A model generated the notes under the pieces. It was given only the letters and a program-made list of their open reading frames with translations. It ran no database searches and was not told where the DNA came from. 5,905 bases of DNA from Spirochaetota bacterium (lineage in GTDB: Bacteria > Spirochaetota > UBA4802 > JAFGJZ01), in contig JAEWVM010000088.1 of assembly GCA_023396615.1 (NCBI GenBank), forward strand, positions 1-5,905. The letters run 5' to 3'. The translations under genes were made by a program, and so were the position numbers. Positions 1 through 5,905 of the stretch are shown one piece after another (within the stretch, counting starts at the first letter, position 1; each line of letters starts with the position of its first letter).

Positions 1-399
1 TGGATTTTCAAGCTTGAAAATGATTATAAAAGAAAAACCTCCTTCACTGGTCATTCTTTCAATGCAGATTGGCTTGAAATCAAAAATGACGGAACTATTA
101 TCATTCCAAAAGGCTATGCATGGAATGGATGTTCCCCGAAGTTCAGCTTCTTTGATTTAGCAGTAATCGGAACTCCTGACGGAATAATCGATATTGAATC
201 CATGAAACCCAAAACATATTACGCTTCAATGGTTCATGACGCTTTATATCAATATTATTCTTATCACAAAATTACACGAAAGGACATCGACAAACTTTTT
301 CTTGAGATGATGAAGGAGAAATCCTTTGCATTGGCATGGGTTTATTATTTCGCGGTTAGATTGTTTGCATGGGTGACAATACGCCCGAAACGTGTCTGA
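1..399 (+). CDS. DUF1353 family protein, 5' end cut by window edge
   Basis: The frame is open from the first base and ends at TGA 397-399, giving 132 visible residues; the true start lies upstream. The pattern fits the DUF1353 family (Pfam PF07087), a small domain of unknown biochemical role found in bacteria and phages. Seen here are the glycine-rich motif IPKGYAWNGCSP (about residues 35-46), the conserved ASMVHDALYQY block with His79-Asp80 (75-85), an R-x3-D-x2-F helix (Arg93, Asp97, Phe100) and a final helix with YYFAVRLF (115-122). In many family members the first motif reads more like G-x-TD-x-AS-x-P, so this is the WNGCSP variant. The family is usually 100-160 residues, so little is probably missing. 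Its last 55 bases overlap the end of the convergent gene at 345-1139. An internal ATG at 202 would remove the first motif and is not the start. Family assignment is fairly sure; no function can be given. Confidence 0.8.
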   Translation, partial: WIFKLENDYKRKTSFTGHSFNADWLEIKNDGTIIIPKGYAWNGCSPKFSFFDLAVIGTPDGIIDIESMKPKTYYASMVHDALYQYYSYHKITRKDIDKLFLEMMKEKSFALAWVYYFAVRLFAWVTIRPKRV

Positions 400-1139
400 A
401 GCAGAATTATTTCTTCTTCGAAACCGTCAAGACTGGAATAATTTATTCTTTTGCATTCATTTGTAATCATTGAATCATCTTCAACCATTGAGATGAATGA
501 ATACAAAGGAAAATTACCATCGCCGAACTTCTCGTGCGTATCATATTCAGAATTATAAAACCCGTCCGAAATGTGATACATAAGCGGCTTGAGAGAAAGA
601 AAAGAAGAGATCAATTCCATTATATTTTTTCCGGAAGAATTCGCGGCGCATACGGCATGTCCGAAGTCCAGGCAGAATCCGCGGTGAGTTTCTTTCATAA
701 TGAACTCAATCTCCTGCGGATTCGAACCGACGCAGAAAAGGTTTTCTCCGTTTCCGAGATAAGGCTTATTTTCTATTATTATGCGCTGATCTTCCAATAG
801 ATTAATCTGCCGCGCAGTTTCCTCTTTAGTTCCGTTAACGCCTGTGTGAAAAATCACCTTCTCGGCATTGAGTTCATCCGCGAATGAAAACGCTTCTTTT
901 GCCAGAACCTTGTTCTTTTCATAATTTTCTTTTACGGCCAGGTTCATTCCGGCGCCGTAATGCGCGGCATGAATTACAAAAGGAATCTTGAGACTCTTCC
1001 ATAGATTTATGGTTTTGTCATAAGAATCCGGGACCGAATAAAGCTCTATGTAGCTGAAGATGTTTTTATCATAAAGAGCTTCTGCCTGTTCCGCGCATTC
1101 CGTGTTTGTCGAAAAAAGTTTCAGCCCCGCCTTAAACAT
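345..1139 (-). CDS. Endonuclease IV-like (AP endonuclease 2 superfamily) TIM-barrel protein
   Basis: This 264-residue protein belongs to the xylose isomerase-like TIM-barrel superfamily, which covers endonuclease IV (Nfo) and many sugar isomerases and epimerases. Family motifs appear in order: VIHAAHYG (His57), VIFHTG (His98), IIIEN (Glu123), CLDFGH (Asp158, His161), YHISDG (His189), DTHEKFGDG (Asp200, His202) and TNEC (Glu228). These nine residues fall in the order of, and at similar spacing to, the nine zinc ligands of E. coli Nfo (H69, H109, E145, D179, H182, H216, D229, H231, E261), so a trinuclear metal site is plausible. The loop after His57 does not match the Nfo residues that probe DNA. 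It could be an abasic-site endonuclease or a sugar-phosphate isomerase or epimerase; the sequence does not decide. The ATG at 1137-1139 lies 3 bases past the ftsK stop and has no strong ribosome binding site, suggesting coupled translation. The last 17 residues are coded inside the overlap with the DUF1353 gene. No signal peptide is seen. Confidence 0.85.
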   Translation of the reverse strand: MFKAGLKLFSTNTECAEQAEALYDKNIFSYIELYSVPDSYDKTINLWKSLKIPFVIHAAHYGAGMNLAVKENYEKNKVLAKEAFSFADELNAEKVIFHTGVNGTKEETARQINLLEDQRIIIENKPYLGNGENLFCVGSNPQEIEFIMKETHRGFCLDFGHAVCAANSSGKNIMELISSFLSLKPLMYHISDGFYNSEYDTHEKFGDGNFPLYSFISMVEDDSMITNECKRINYSSLDGFEEEIILLQTRFGRIVTHANNLTAK

Positions 1140-1142
1140 CCG

Positions 1143-3779
1143 TCAGACCATTACTTCACGCGGCTTGCTTCCCTGCTGAGGTCCGACATATCCAAGCTCT
1201 TCCATTCTTTCAATTATTCGCGCGGCGCGGTTATAGCCGATTGAAAGTCTGCGCTGAAGATATGAGGCGCTTGCCTTTTTGCTCTGCTCAACAATTTTCA
1301 GAGCCTCGGTAAAGAGTTCATCGCTTTCTTCGATATCCTCTTCATCAAGATCTTCATTCTGTCTGACCGCTTCTTCGATATCAATATACTTAGGCCGGCC
1401 GTAACGATTGGCATGTTTAACAATCTTTACTATTTCATCTTCCGAAATAAATGCACCCTGAATTCTGACAGGGAACGAGCTCATCGGCGACTGATACAGC
1501 ATATCTCCTTTTCCGAGAAGCTTGTCCGCACCGTTCTGGTCAATAATCGTACGCGAATCTATTTTCTGAGCCACCTGAAAAGCGATTCGCGCCGGAAAGT
1601 TCGCCTTGATTACACCTGTAATAATGTCAACCGACGGACGCTGAGTAGCAAGAACCAGATGTATTCCGACTGCGCGCGCTTTCTGCGCTATACGCGTGAT
1701 ATGATTTTCTATTTCTTTCGGCGCGACCATCATCAGATCGGCAAGCTCATCCACAATGATAACTATGTACGGAAGCTTTTCGTGAAGAGTACTTCTTCCA
1801 TAAGCTACAACTTTCTGATTATATCTTTCTATGTCGCGCGTTGAAAGTTCCGAAAGAAGCTTATACCTGCGTTCCATTTCATATATTGCCCATTTCAAAG
1901 CTTTAGGCGCGACATTAGGTTCGGTGATAACCGGTGTAAGCTGATGAGGAATTCCGTTATAAAGCTGAAGCTCAACCATCTTGGGATCAACCATAATGAA
2001 GCGCACGTAATTCGGATCATAACTGCAAATCAGACTCGTGATAATTGTGTTAACGCAGACTGATTTTCCTGCGCCTGTAGCGCCTGCTATCAGCATGTGA
2101 GGCTGGCGTTTGAGATCAAGCATCACAGGCTTGCCGAGAATGTCTTTTCCAACCGCAACTTTAAGAGCCATTTCCGAATGAATAAATTCATTTGAAGCAA
2201 GAACATCTCCCAGCGTTACCGTCTCGCGGAGAGCATTCGGTATTTCAATACCGATTGCTGATTTTCCAGGAATCGGCGCAACAACACGGACTCTTGACGC
2301 GGCAAGCGCCATCGCGATATCGTCGGAAAGCGAAACAATTTTTGTGACTTTGATTCCCGGCGCAATCTGCATTTCATAAAGCGTAATGACCGGACCGCGG
2401 TTAACTTTGACGACTTTGGACGGAATTCCGAAATCATTCAGAGTCTTAACGAGAAGAACAGAGTTCTTCTGAACTTCAGTCTGCCACGAGTCGTAATCTA
2501 CGGCTTCCGAAAAAGTGAAAAGACTTACAGGTATCTCATATTTCGAATCAAGCTTAATCTCTTCAAAAACCTTCTCAGTCGCAGGAACAACTACATCCTC
2601 GTCATATTCCGCTTCGTCGGCTTCAGATTCAGCTTCAATATCTTCTTCAAAATCAATTTCTTCCGCTTCTGCCTGAGCTTCAAAAACAGATTCATCATCA
2701 TAAACTACAAAATTATCATCAGGCAATTCATCTGCCGTCAGAATTTCTTCTTCAATATTTTCTTCTTTCGCAACGGTCTTTTTATCGGAAATTATCTCTT
2801 TTTCTTCTTTGATTTCAGGTTCAATGTATATCTGTGAAATTATTTTTCCTTCGTTTTCGGAGCAATAATCGTTTTTTAAATTAAGAAAAGTTCCATCGGA
2901 TTCTCCGATGTTTTTTATACGGTTAGCGACGACTCCGTCAGGCAGAACATAACTCGACGGTTCTGGAGTGATATTAATTGTTCTTTTTTCAATGCGCACC
3001 GGCGCTCGCAACGCATCTATGATATCATCTTTCGGTGATTTGAATTCCTGAAATGGTTTTTCAGGAAGTAAAGGAAGTGTTTCTTTTTTTAATTCAGCCT
3101 CGTCGAATAAATTCTGAGCGGCAAGCGTATCCAGATCTTTTACAAGAGGAAGCTCTTCTTCATAGGGATTTCCGATGATTACAGTTTCTTTTGTAAACCA
3201 CGGCAGTTTCTTTTTGCCTGAAGCTGTTTTGGAGACTATCGGAATTTCTTTTTCAGAACTGATAACACGCTTTTTTTCAAATCTGTCTTTTATAAATATT
3301 CCCATTTTCCTGCTGTTCTCCTTAACATTGCTCAATAGACTTTCAACAGAAACCAATCCTCCGAGAATGAGTCCCAGAAGATTGATAATCAAAAGTATTA
3401 AAACAGATCCCGCTTTTCCGCATTTATCAGAAAGAAAAATGCTCAAAACTCTGCCTACAGAACCGCCGGTTGCTTCGGGCAAAACGCGCGACAGCAGAGC
3501 GGAAAAAGCAAGAATCATATAAAATACAGTAAAGAGTCTTTCGAGAAGAATATCCCTATTCTTTTTGAAAAAAAATGACGCACATGACGCGAAGATGAGA
3601 ACCGATAGAAAAGAAGCGTATCCGAAAACAGAGAAAAGAAGCGCGCTGAAATGTTTTCCGGCCGAACCGGCAAAATTGCTTTCAAATCCGAAAACATGAG
3701 AAAGCAATGCCGCCGCAGCGAGAACCGATAGAAGAATACAAAAAACACCAAGCGCATCGTAAATTCTCTTTGAAGACAC
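1143..3779 (-). CDS. ftsK: DNA translocase FtsK (FtsK/SpoIIIE family)
   Basis: FtsK is a septum-anchored hexameric ATPase that pumps chromosomal DNA and promotes dimer resolution by XerCD during division. This 878-residue protein has the full family layout. Four membrane segments lie at about 10-32, 44-70, 82-100 and 124-148. A variable linker (about 160-410) ends in a strongly acidic stretch. The motor has an alpha domain (about 415-530), Walker A GATGAGKS (566-573), Walker B IVIIVDE (672-678, Asp677-Glu678), then ATQRPSVDIITG and GKGDMLY. The C-terminal gamma winged helix (about 820-878) carries IGYNRAARIIERME, nearly identical to the E. coli KOPS-reading helix, so a GGGNAGGG-like polarity site is a reasonable inference; I saw no such site in this window. 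The start is GTG at 3777-3779, supported by GGAG six bases upstream. It lies 29 bp after uppP and 3 bp before the endonuclease IV-like gene, so it is probably mid-operon. The reading frame is intact with all motor motifs. Confidence 0.97.
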   Translation of the reverse strand: MSSKRIYDALGVFCILLSVLAAAALLSHVFGFESNFAGSAGKHFSALLFSVFGYASFLSVLIFASCASFFFKKNRDILLERLFTVFYMILAFSALLSRVLPEATGGSVGRVLSIFLSDKCGKAGSVLILLIINLLGLILGGLVSVESLLSNVKENSRKMGIFIKDRFEKKRVISSEKEIPIVSKTASGKKKLPWFTKETVIIGNPYEEELPLVKDLDTLAAQNLFDEAELKKETLPLLPEKPFQEFKSPKDDIIDALRAPVRIEKRTINITPEPSSYVLPDGVVANRIKNIGESDGTFLNLKNDYCSENEGKIISQIYIEPEIKEEKEIISDKKTVAKEENIEEEILTADELPDDNFVVYDDESVFEAQAEAEEIDFEEDIEAESEADEAEYDEDVVVPATEKVFEEIKLDSKYEIPVSLFTFSEAVDYDSWQTEVQKNSVLLVKTLNDFGIPSKVVKVNRGPVITLYEMQIAPGIKVTKIVSLSDDIAMALAASRVRVVAPIPGKSAIGIEIPNALRETVTLGDVLASNEFIHSEMALKVAVGKDILGKPVMLDLKRQPHMLIAGATGAGKSVCVNTIITSLICSYDPNYVRFIMVDPKMVELQLYNGIPHQLTPVITEPNVAPKALKWAIYEMERRYKLLSELSTRDIERYNQKVVAYGRSTLHEKLPYIVIIVDELADLMMVAPKEIENHITRIAQKARAVGIHLVLATQRPSVDIITGVIKANFPARIAFQVAQKIDSRTIIDQNGADKLLGKGDMLYQSPMSSFPVRIQGAFISEDEIVKIVKHANRYGRPKYIDIEEAVRQNEDLDEEDIEESDELFTEALKIVEQSKKASASYLQRRLSIGYNRAARIIERMEELGYVGPQQGSKPREVMV

Positions 3780-3785
3780 TTTTAA

Positions 3786-3789
3786 CTCC
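3786..3789 (-). promoter_or_regulatory. Ribosome binding site deciding the ftsK GTG start
   Basis: On the - strand GGAG sits six bases before the GTG at 3777-3779. This spacing supports GTG as the real start. It lies within the 29-bp gap after the uppP stop codon. Confidence 0.7.
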
Positions 3790-3808
3790 GGTTATACCGA
3801 ATTCCGGT

Positions 3809-4645
3809 TTACAATGAGAAATAGGCGAAGAACGCGGCTCCTGCCAGAAGAGTATAATATCCGAAAACATCAAGCCTCACTTTCTTTACCGCGTAAAAGA
3901 GAACCTTCACGCTGAAGAAAGCGACAACCGCCGCAAAAACCATGGCAGCTAGAAGAGCAATCCACACAGACCCTTCTATGTTTCCGCTGAAAGCATCCTT
4001 CCCTTCAAAAACCGCCGCTCCGAGAATAACCGGAATCGACATCAGAAAAGAAAACTTGGCAGCGGCCTCCGGAGACAATCCAGCGAGAAGAGATCCCGCG
4101 ATTGTCGAACCCGAACGCGATATGCCCGGCATTACGGCAACTCCCTGACAGATGCCGGCAATCAAAGCCTGCCGGAATCCCATCTCTTCTAATTTTCGGC
4201 TTTTTACGCGGATTCTTTTATTCAAAATAAGCATGATTCCGTTAATCATAAGAAATGCCGAAATGATTTGAGGGCTTCCGAAAATCGATTCTATCTTGTC
4301 ATTTAGAAAAATACCGACCAGAGCCGCCGGAATCGAGGCAATTACAAGAAGAAGAGCCATTTTGCATTCATAAGACTTAAAATCTCTATTCTTAATGGAA
4401 AGAATAAAACCCTTTATCAGACCAAGGATATCCTTGCGGAGAAAAATGACTACTGCAACTAACGTTGCCACATGAAGTGCGACGTTTATCAAAAGATTAT
4501 TTTCTTCACCGATTCCGCTAAGAACCTGTTTCATTGCCGGAAGATTTTCAAATATAGCTAAATGGCCGGAAGACGATATGGGCAAAAATTCCGCGACACC
4601 CTGAATAAACGCCAGAACAAAAAAGACAATTACTATATGAAACAT
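3809..4645 (-). CDS. uppP: Undecaprenyl-diphosphatase UppP (BacA family)
   Basis: UppP is an integral membrane phosphatase that converts undecaprenyl pyrophosphate to undecaprenyl phosphate, recycling the lipid carrier for peptidoglycan and other envelope polymers; extra copies give bacitracin resistance. Both catalytic signatures are present. The first is QGVAEFLPISSSGH at residues 15-28, with Gln15 and Glu19 forming the (E/Q)-x3-E motif and His28 matching the conserved His. The second is PGISRSGST at 173-181, with Arg177 matching the essential Arg of E. coli BacA. Hydrophobic segments run through the protein, for example about 1-18, 50-70, 95-113, 125-142, 160-172, 198-213, 227-250 and 260-277. 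The 278-residue length is normal and nothing is missing. The ATG at 4643-4645 has AGGAG six bases upstream. It is probably the first gene of a uppP-ftsK-endonuclease IV-like unit, since the preceding gene ends 95 bp away. Confidence 0.97.
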   Translation of the reverse strand: MFHIVIVFFVLAFIQGVAEFLPISSSGHLAIFENLPAMKQVLSGIGEENNLLINVALHVATLVAVVIFLRKDILGLIKGFILSIKNRDFKSYECKMALLLVIASIPAALVGIFLNDKIESIFGSPQIISAFLMINGIMLILNKRIRVKSRKLEEMGFRQALIAGICQGVAVMPGISRSGSTIAGSLLAGLSPEAAAKFSFLMSIPVILGAAVFEGKDAFSGNIEGSVWIALLAAMVFAAVVAFFSVKVLFYAVKKVRLDVFGYYTLLAGAAFFAYFSL

Positions 4646-4651
4646 TTTTAT

Positions 4652-4656
4652 CTCCT
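4652..4656 (-). promoter_or_regulatory. Ribosome binding site of uppP
   Basis: AGGAG on the - strand lies six bases before the uppP ATG. This is a near-ideal Shine-Dalgarno sequence and fixes that start. Confidence 0.8.
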
Positions 4657-4670
4657 GATTATTGAGAGAA

Positions 4671-4698
4671 ACTATGAAAACATACCGTAAGATGTAAA
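4671..4698 (-). promoter_or_regulatory. Possible promoter of the uppP-ftsK unit
   Basis: In the 95-bp gap before uppP, the - strand reads TTTACA (4693-4698; 5 of 6 matches to the -35 consensus), a 16-base spacer, then CATAGT (4671-4676; 4 of 6 to the -10 consensus). Transcription would start about 20 bases before the uppP ATG, just upstream of its AGGAG. A second -35-like box, TTGACT, lies at 4713-4718 but lacks a good -10 partner. This is a consensus match only, in AT-rich sequence. I see no strong terminator for the preceding gene in the gap, so read-through is also possible. Confidence 0.3.
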
Positions 4699-4740
4699 GT
4701 TATTTTATGGGCAGTCAATTGTTTTTGAATCGAATCAACG

Positions 4741-5685
4741 TCAATAAATCTGAAGTTTACAAAAGAAATCCTCCATTAGTAAGCGCGTATCAATAGATTG
4801 ATATACGCGTATAATTCGGCCTTCAGTGTTTAGAATGTAATTTCCGTCATTGTCTATTTGAGGCGCGGCAGTTTCAATATATGCTGATGATGAAGTATCC
4901 GGATCAAATGCCGACTGAAGCGCGCTGAGTAGAACAAGAGGACTGTCTCCCATTATATAAGTTTCCCCCATCTTCAGTCCGCAGGAATCTGCAAGAATCA
5001 TAATTTTATCAATTAAACCAGCAAGGTATTTTCCAAGCTTTCCGGCATTATTAATTCTTTGCTGAATCTCCGAATAAGAAACCATAACCTGGCGGTAAAC
5101 ATCACGCGGCACCTGCCATAATCGGATATTTGAACAATTAAAAACATATTGCGCCGAAACAATATCAATTCCCATGTTATATTCCAGATCCGGGCATACG
5201 GAAATTTTTCCGGCAGTTTCGGAATATTCCGCTCCGCCGATCCAAACAGCGGTAAATTTTGATGCTATTTCAGGATTAATCAAACAGGCGCTTGCAATAT
5301 CTGTCAGTGAAGCCCCGCAAAGAATAAACAAAGGAATATCCGAATCATTTCTCATCGCCTCACGGACAATAAACTCCGCACCTTCCGACATAACAGGTGT
5401 TCTAGTGTCTTTCATGGGCTCGTCAGATCCCTTCAGCAAATTGAACTTACCTGAAAGATTCATTTCTTTCAGCAGGCTTCGAACAGCTGAACAGGCGGCA
5501 TCTGCAGAAGGATCCACACCGAAAAGAGTATCTTTGGTAAAGAAAGATCCTATTATGGCCCGTATTTCAACAGACGGAGAAAGAATGTGATGTGCAAGCT
5601 GAATCATTCCGTCGGGGTCTCCTCCGAAATCATTACAGAGAATCACTCTCATTCTCGGCTTGGCAGAATACTGAAGGGACTTCAT
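4741..5685 (-). CDS. Nucleoside hydrolase-family protein, divergent active site
   Basis: This 314-residue protein has the layout of inosine-uridine nucleoside hydrolases (Pfam PF01156), which split the N-glycosidic bond of ribonucleosides using a calcium-bound water. Matching blocks are DFGGDPDG near the N-terminus (Asp19, Asp23, Asp25), CGASLTDIA (124-131, like the family GPLTNIA), AVWIGGAEY (146-154, like the strand ending in MGG), DLEYNMGIDIVSA (166-178, Glu168 and Asn170 as ribose contacts) and GDSPLVLLSA (246-255, Asp247 as the last metal ligand). Differences from the classical enzymes are notable: the adjacent Asp pair is DPD, the ribose-binding Asn of the second strand appears as Ser47, and the active-site His before Asp247 is Gly246. 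The N-terminal motif also recalls DUF1593 proteins. Substrate is therefore uncertain, and a non-nucleoside substrate is possible. No signal peptide is seen. The ATG at 5683-5685 has AGAGG five bases upstream. It is divergent from the gene at the right edge and probably transcribed from the AT-rich gap. Confidence 0.82.
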   Translation of the reverse strand: MKSLQYSAKPRMRVILCNDFGGDPDGMIQLAHHILSPSVEIRAIIGSFFTKDTLFGVDPSADAACSAVRSLLKEMNLSGKFNLLKGSDEPMKDTRTPVMSEGAEFIVREAMRNDSDIPLFILCGASLTDIASACLINPEIASKFTAVWIGGAEYSETAGKISVCPDLEYNMGIDIVSAQYVFNCSNIRLWQVPRDVYRQVMVSYSEIQQRINNAGKLGKYLAGLIDKIMILADSCGLKMGETYIMGDSPLVLLSALQSAFDPDTSSSAYIETAAPQIDNDGNYILNTEGRIIRVYQSIDTRLLMEDFFCKLQIY

Positions 5686-5690
5686 AATTT

Positions 5691-5695
5691 CCTCT
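5691..5695 (-). promoter_or_regulatory. Ribosome binding site of the nucleoside hydrolase-family gene
   Basis: AGAGG on the - strand lies five bases before the ATG at 5683-5685. It supports that start over the next in-frame Met, residue 12. Confidence 0.65.
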
Positions 5696-5796
5696 ACATT
5701 GGTGTTGAATTAGTTTATCTCAAAACATAATTAATATTTCAGCTAAACAGGCTAAGAACTGGATACTATTAACAATATCATTATTCAATCTTTTAT

Positions 5797-5802
5797 TTGA
5801 CA
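5797..5802 (+). promoter_or_regulatory. Possible -35 box of the right-edge gene
   Basis: A perfect TTGACA lies 72 bases before the likely GTG start of the + strand gene. At 17-base spacing the candidate -10 is TTCCAT (5820-5825), which matches only 3 of 6 positions, so the promoter is weak or needs an activator if real. The whole divergent region 5686-5874 is AT-rich and is the likely promoter zone for both genes. I found no convincing - strand promoter pair in it. Confidence 0.3.
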
Positions 5803-5808
5803 AAAAAT

Positions 5809-5831
5809 AATGAAATCAATTCCATTTCATT
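5809..5831 (+). repeat. 8-bp inverted repeat in divergent intergenic region
   Basis: The arms AATGAAAT (5809-5816) and ATTTCATT (5824-5831) are perfect reverse complements separated by 7 bases. The repeat starts 6 bases after TTGACA and covers where a -10 box would fall, the usual place for a repressor operator. Read on the - strand, the stem is followed by ATTTTTTG, so a weak AT-only terminator hairpin is the alternative. The arms hold one G-C pair each, so an RNA hairpin would be unstable. The repeat is seen directly; operator function is inferred. Confidence 0.45.
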
Positions 5832-5860
5832 TATCAGTTAAATGTATTTTCATTTGCCGC

Positions 5861-5867
5861 AGAGAGG
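5861..5867 (+). promoter_or_regulatory. Ribosome binding site of the right-edge gene
   Basis: AGAGAGG lies seven bases before the GTG at 5875-5877. It favours that GTG over the in-frame ATG at 5842-5844, which has no purine-rich site upstream. Confidence 0.5.
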
Positions 5868-5874
5868 TTATTCA

Positions 5875-5905
5875 GTGGAAGATAAACGTTATAATTTTAC
5901 AGAAA
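5875..5905 (+). CDS. Start of an unidentified gene, 3' end cut by window edge
   Basis: Only about ten codons are visible, from a GTG, reading (M)EDKRYNFTE. The frame is open to the window edge. The call rests on the AGAGAGG site seven bases upstream and on the divergent layout with a promoter-like gap. An in-frame ATG at 5842, just after an in-frame TAA at 5839-5841, would add 11 residues but lacks a ribosome binding site. The N-terminus loosely resembles the start of some class I aminoacyl-tRNA synthetases such as LeuRS, but ten residues cannot support a name. Confidence 0.45.
   Translation, partial: MEDKRYNFTE

Noticed and set aside
313..326. Hairpin AAGGA-GAAA-TCCTT as a terminator for the endonuclease IV-like gene
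   Set aside because: The stem is only 5 bp, no T-run follows on the - strand, and it lies within the DUF1353 coding sequence.
1413..1844. 143-codon open frame on the + strand inside ftsK
   Set aside because: It is antisense to the conserved FtsK motor, and its Arg-rich, Asn-rich and Tyr-rich translation is typical of a shadow frame.
3175..3522. 115-codon open frame on the + strand with a hydrophobic stretch
   Set aside because: It is antisense to the FtsK membrane region, which explains the hydrophobic stretch.
3796..3808. Inverted repeat ACCG-AATTC-CGGT between uppP and ftsK
   Set aside because: The 4-bp stem is too short for a terminator or convincing operator, there is no T-run, and it sits within a likely operon.
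4726..4740. Repeated GAATC motif after the nucleoside hydrolase stop as a terminator
   Set aside because: It is a short direct repeat with only a 4-bp possible stem and no stable hairpin.
5174..5590. 138-codon open frame on the + strand inside the nucleoside hydrolase-family gene
   Set aside because: It lies wholly antisense to a gene with clear family motifs and a good ribosome binding site, and its translation has no recognisable domain.
1..5905. Mobile element, defence system, CRISPR or RNA gene
   Set aside because: No transposase, integrase, direct-repeat array, tRNA-like or rRNA-like sequence was seen on either strand; the window is almost fully covered by housekeeping-type genes.

Overview
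This window holds ordinary bacterial chromosomal genes. It has AT-leaning base composition, dense gene packing, purine-rich ribosome binding sites 5-7 bases before the starts, and one GTG start on a conserved gene. An undecaprenyl-diphosphate phosphatase points to a peptidoglycan-making cell. The FtsK C-terminal DNA-reading domain closely matches the E. coli type. The sequence alone does not place it in a phylum.

Layout, left to right. (1) The 3' part of a DUF1353 protein gene on the + strand (1-399), cut by the window edge. (2) A convergent - strand gene (345-1139) for an endonuclease IV-like TIM-barrel protein, whose 3' end overlaps the DUF1353 gene by 55 bp. (3) ftsK on the - strand (1143-3779, GTG start). 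(4) uppP on the - strand (3809-4645). (5) A 95-bp gap with a possible promoter for the uppP unit. (6) A divergent nucleoside hydrolase-family gene on the - strand (4741-5685). (7) A 189-bp AT-rich intergenic region with a TTGACA box and an 8-bp-arm inverted repeat. (8) The first codons of a divergent + strand gene running off the right edge.

uppP, ftsK and the endonuclease IV-like gene are separated by only 29 and 3 bp and read the same way, so they probably form one transcript. The unit would combine lipid-carrier recycling for cell wall synthesis, chromosome translocation at the division septum, and a metal-dependent TIM-barrel enzyme that may act on DNA or on a sugar. The nucleoside hydrolase gene is probably transcribed separately.

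I found no RNA gene, CRISPR array, insertion sequence, phage module or clearly novel system. The items most worth a second look are the endonuclease IV-like protein, which keeps all nine zinc-ligand positions but not the DNA-probing loop; the nucleoside hydrolase with an altered active site; and the inverted repeat beside the TTGACA box.
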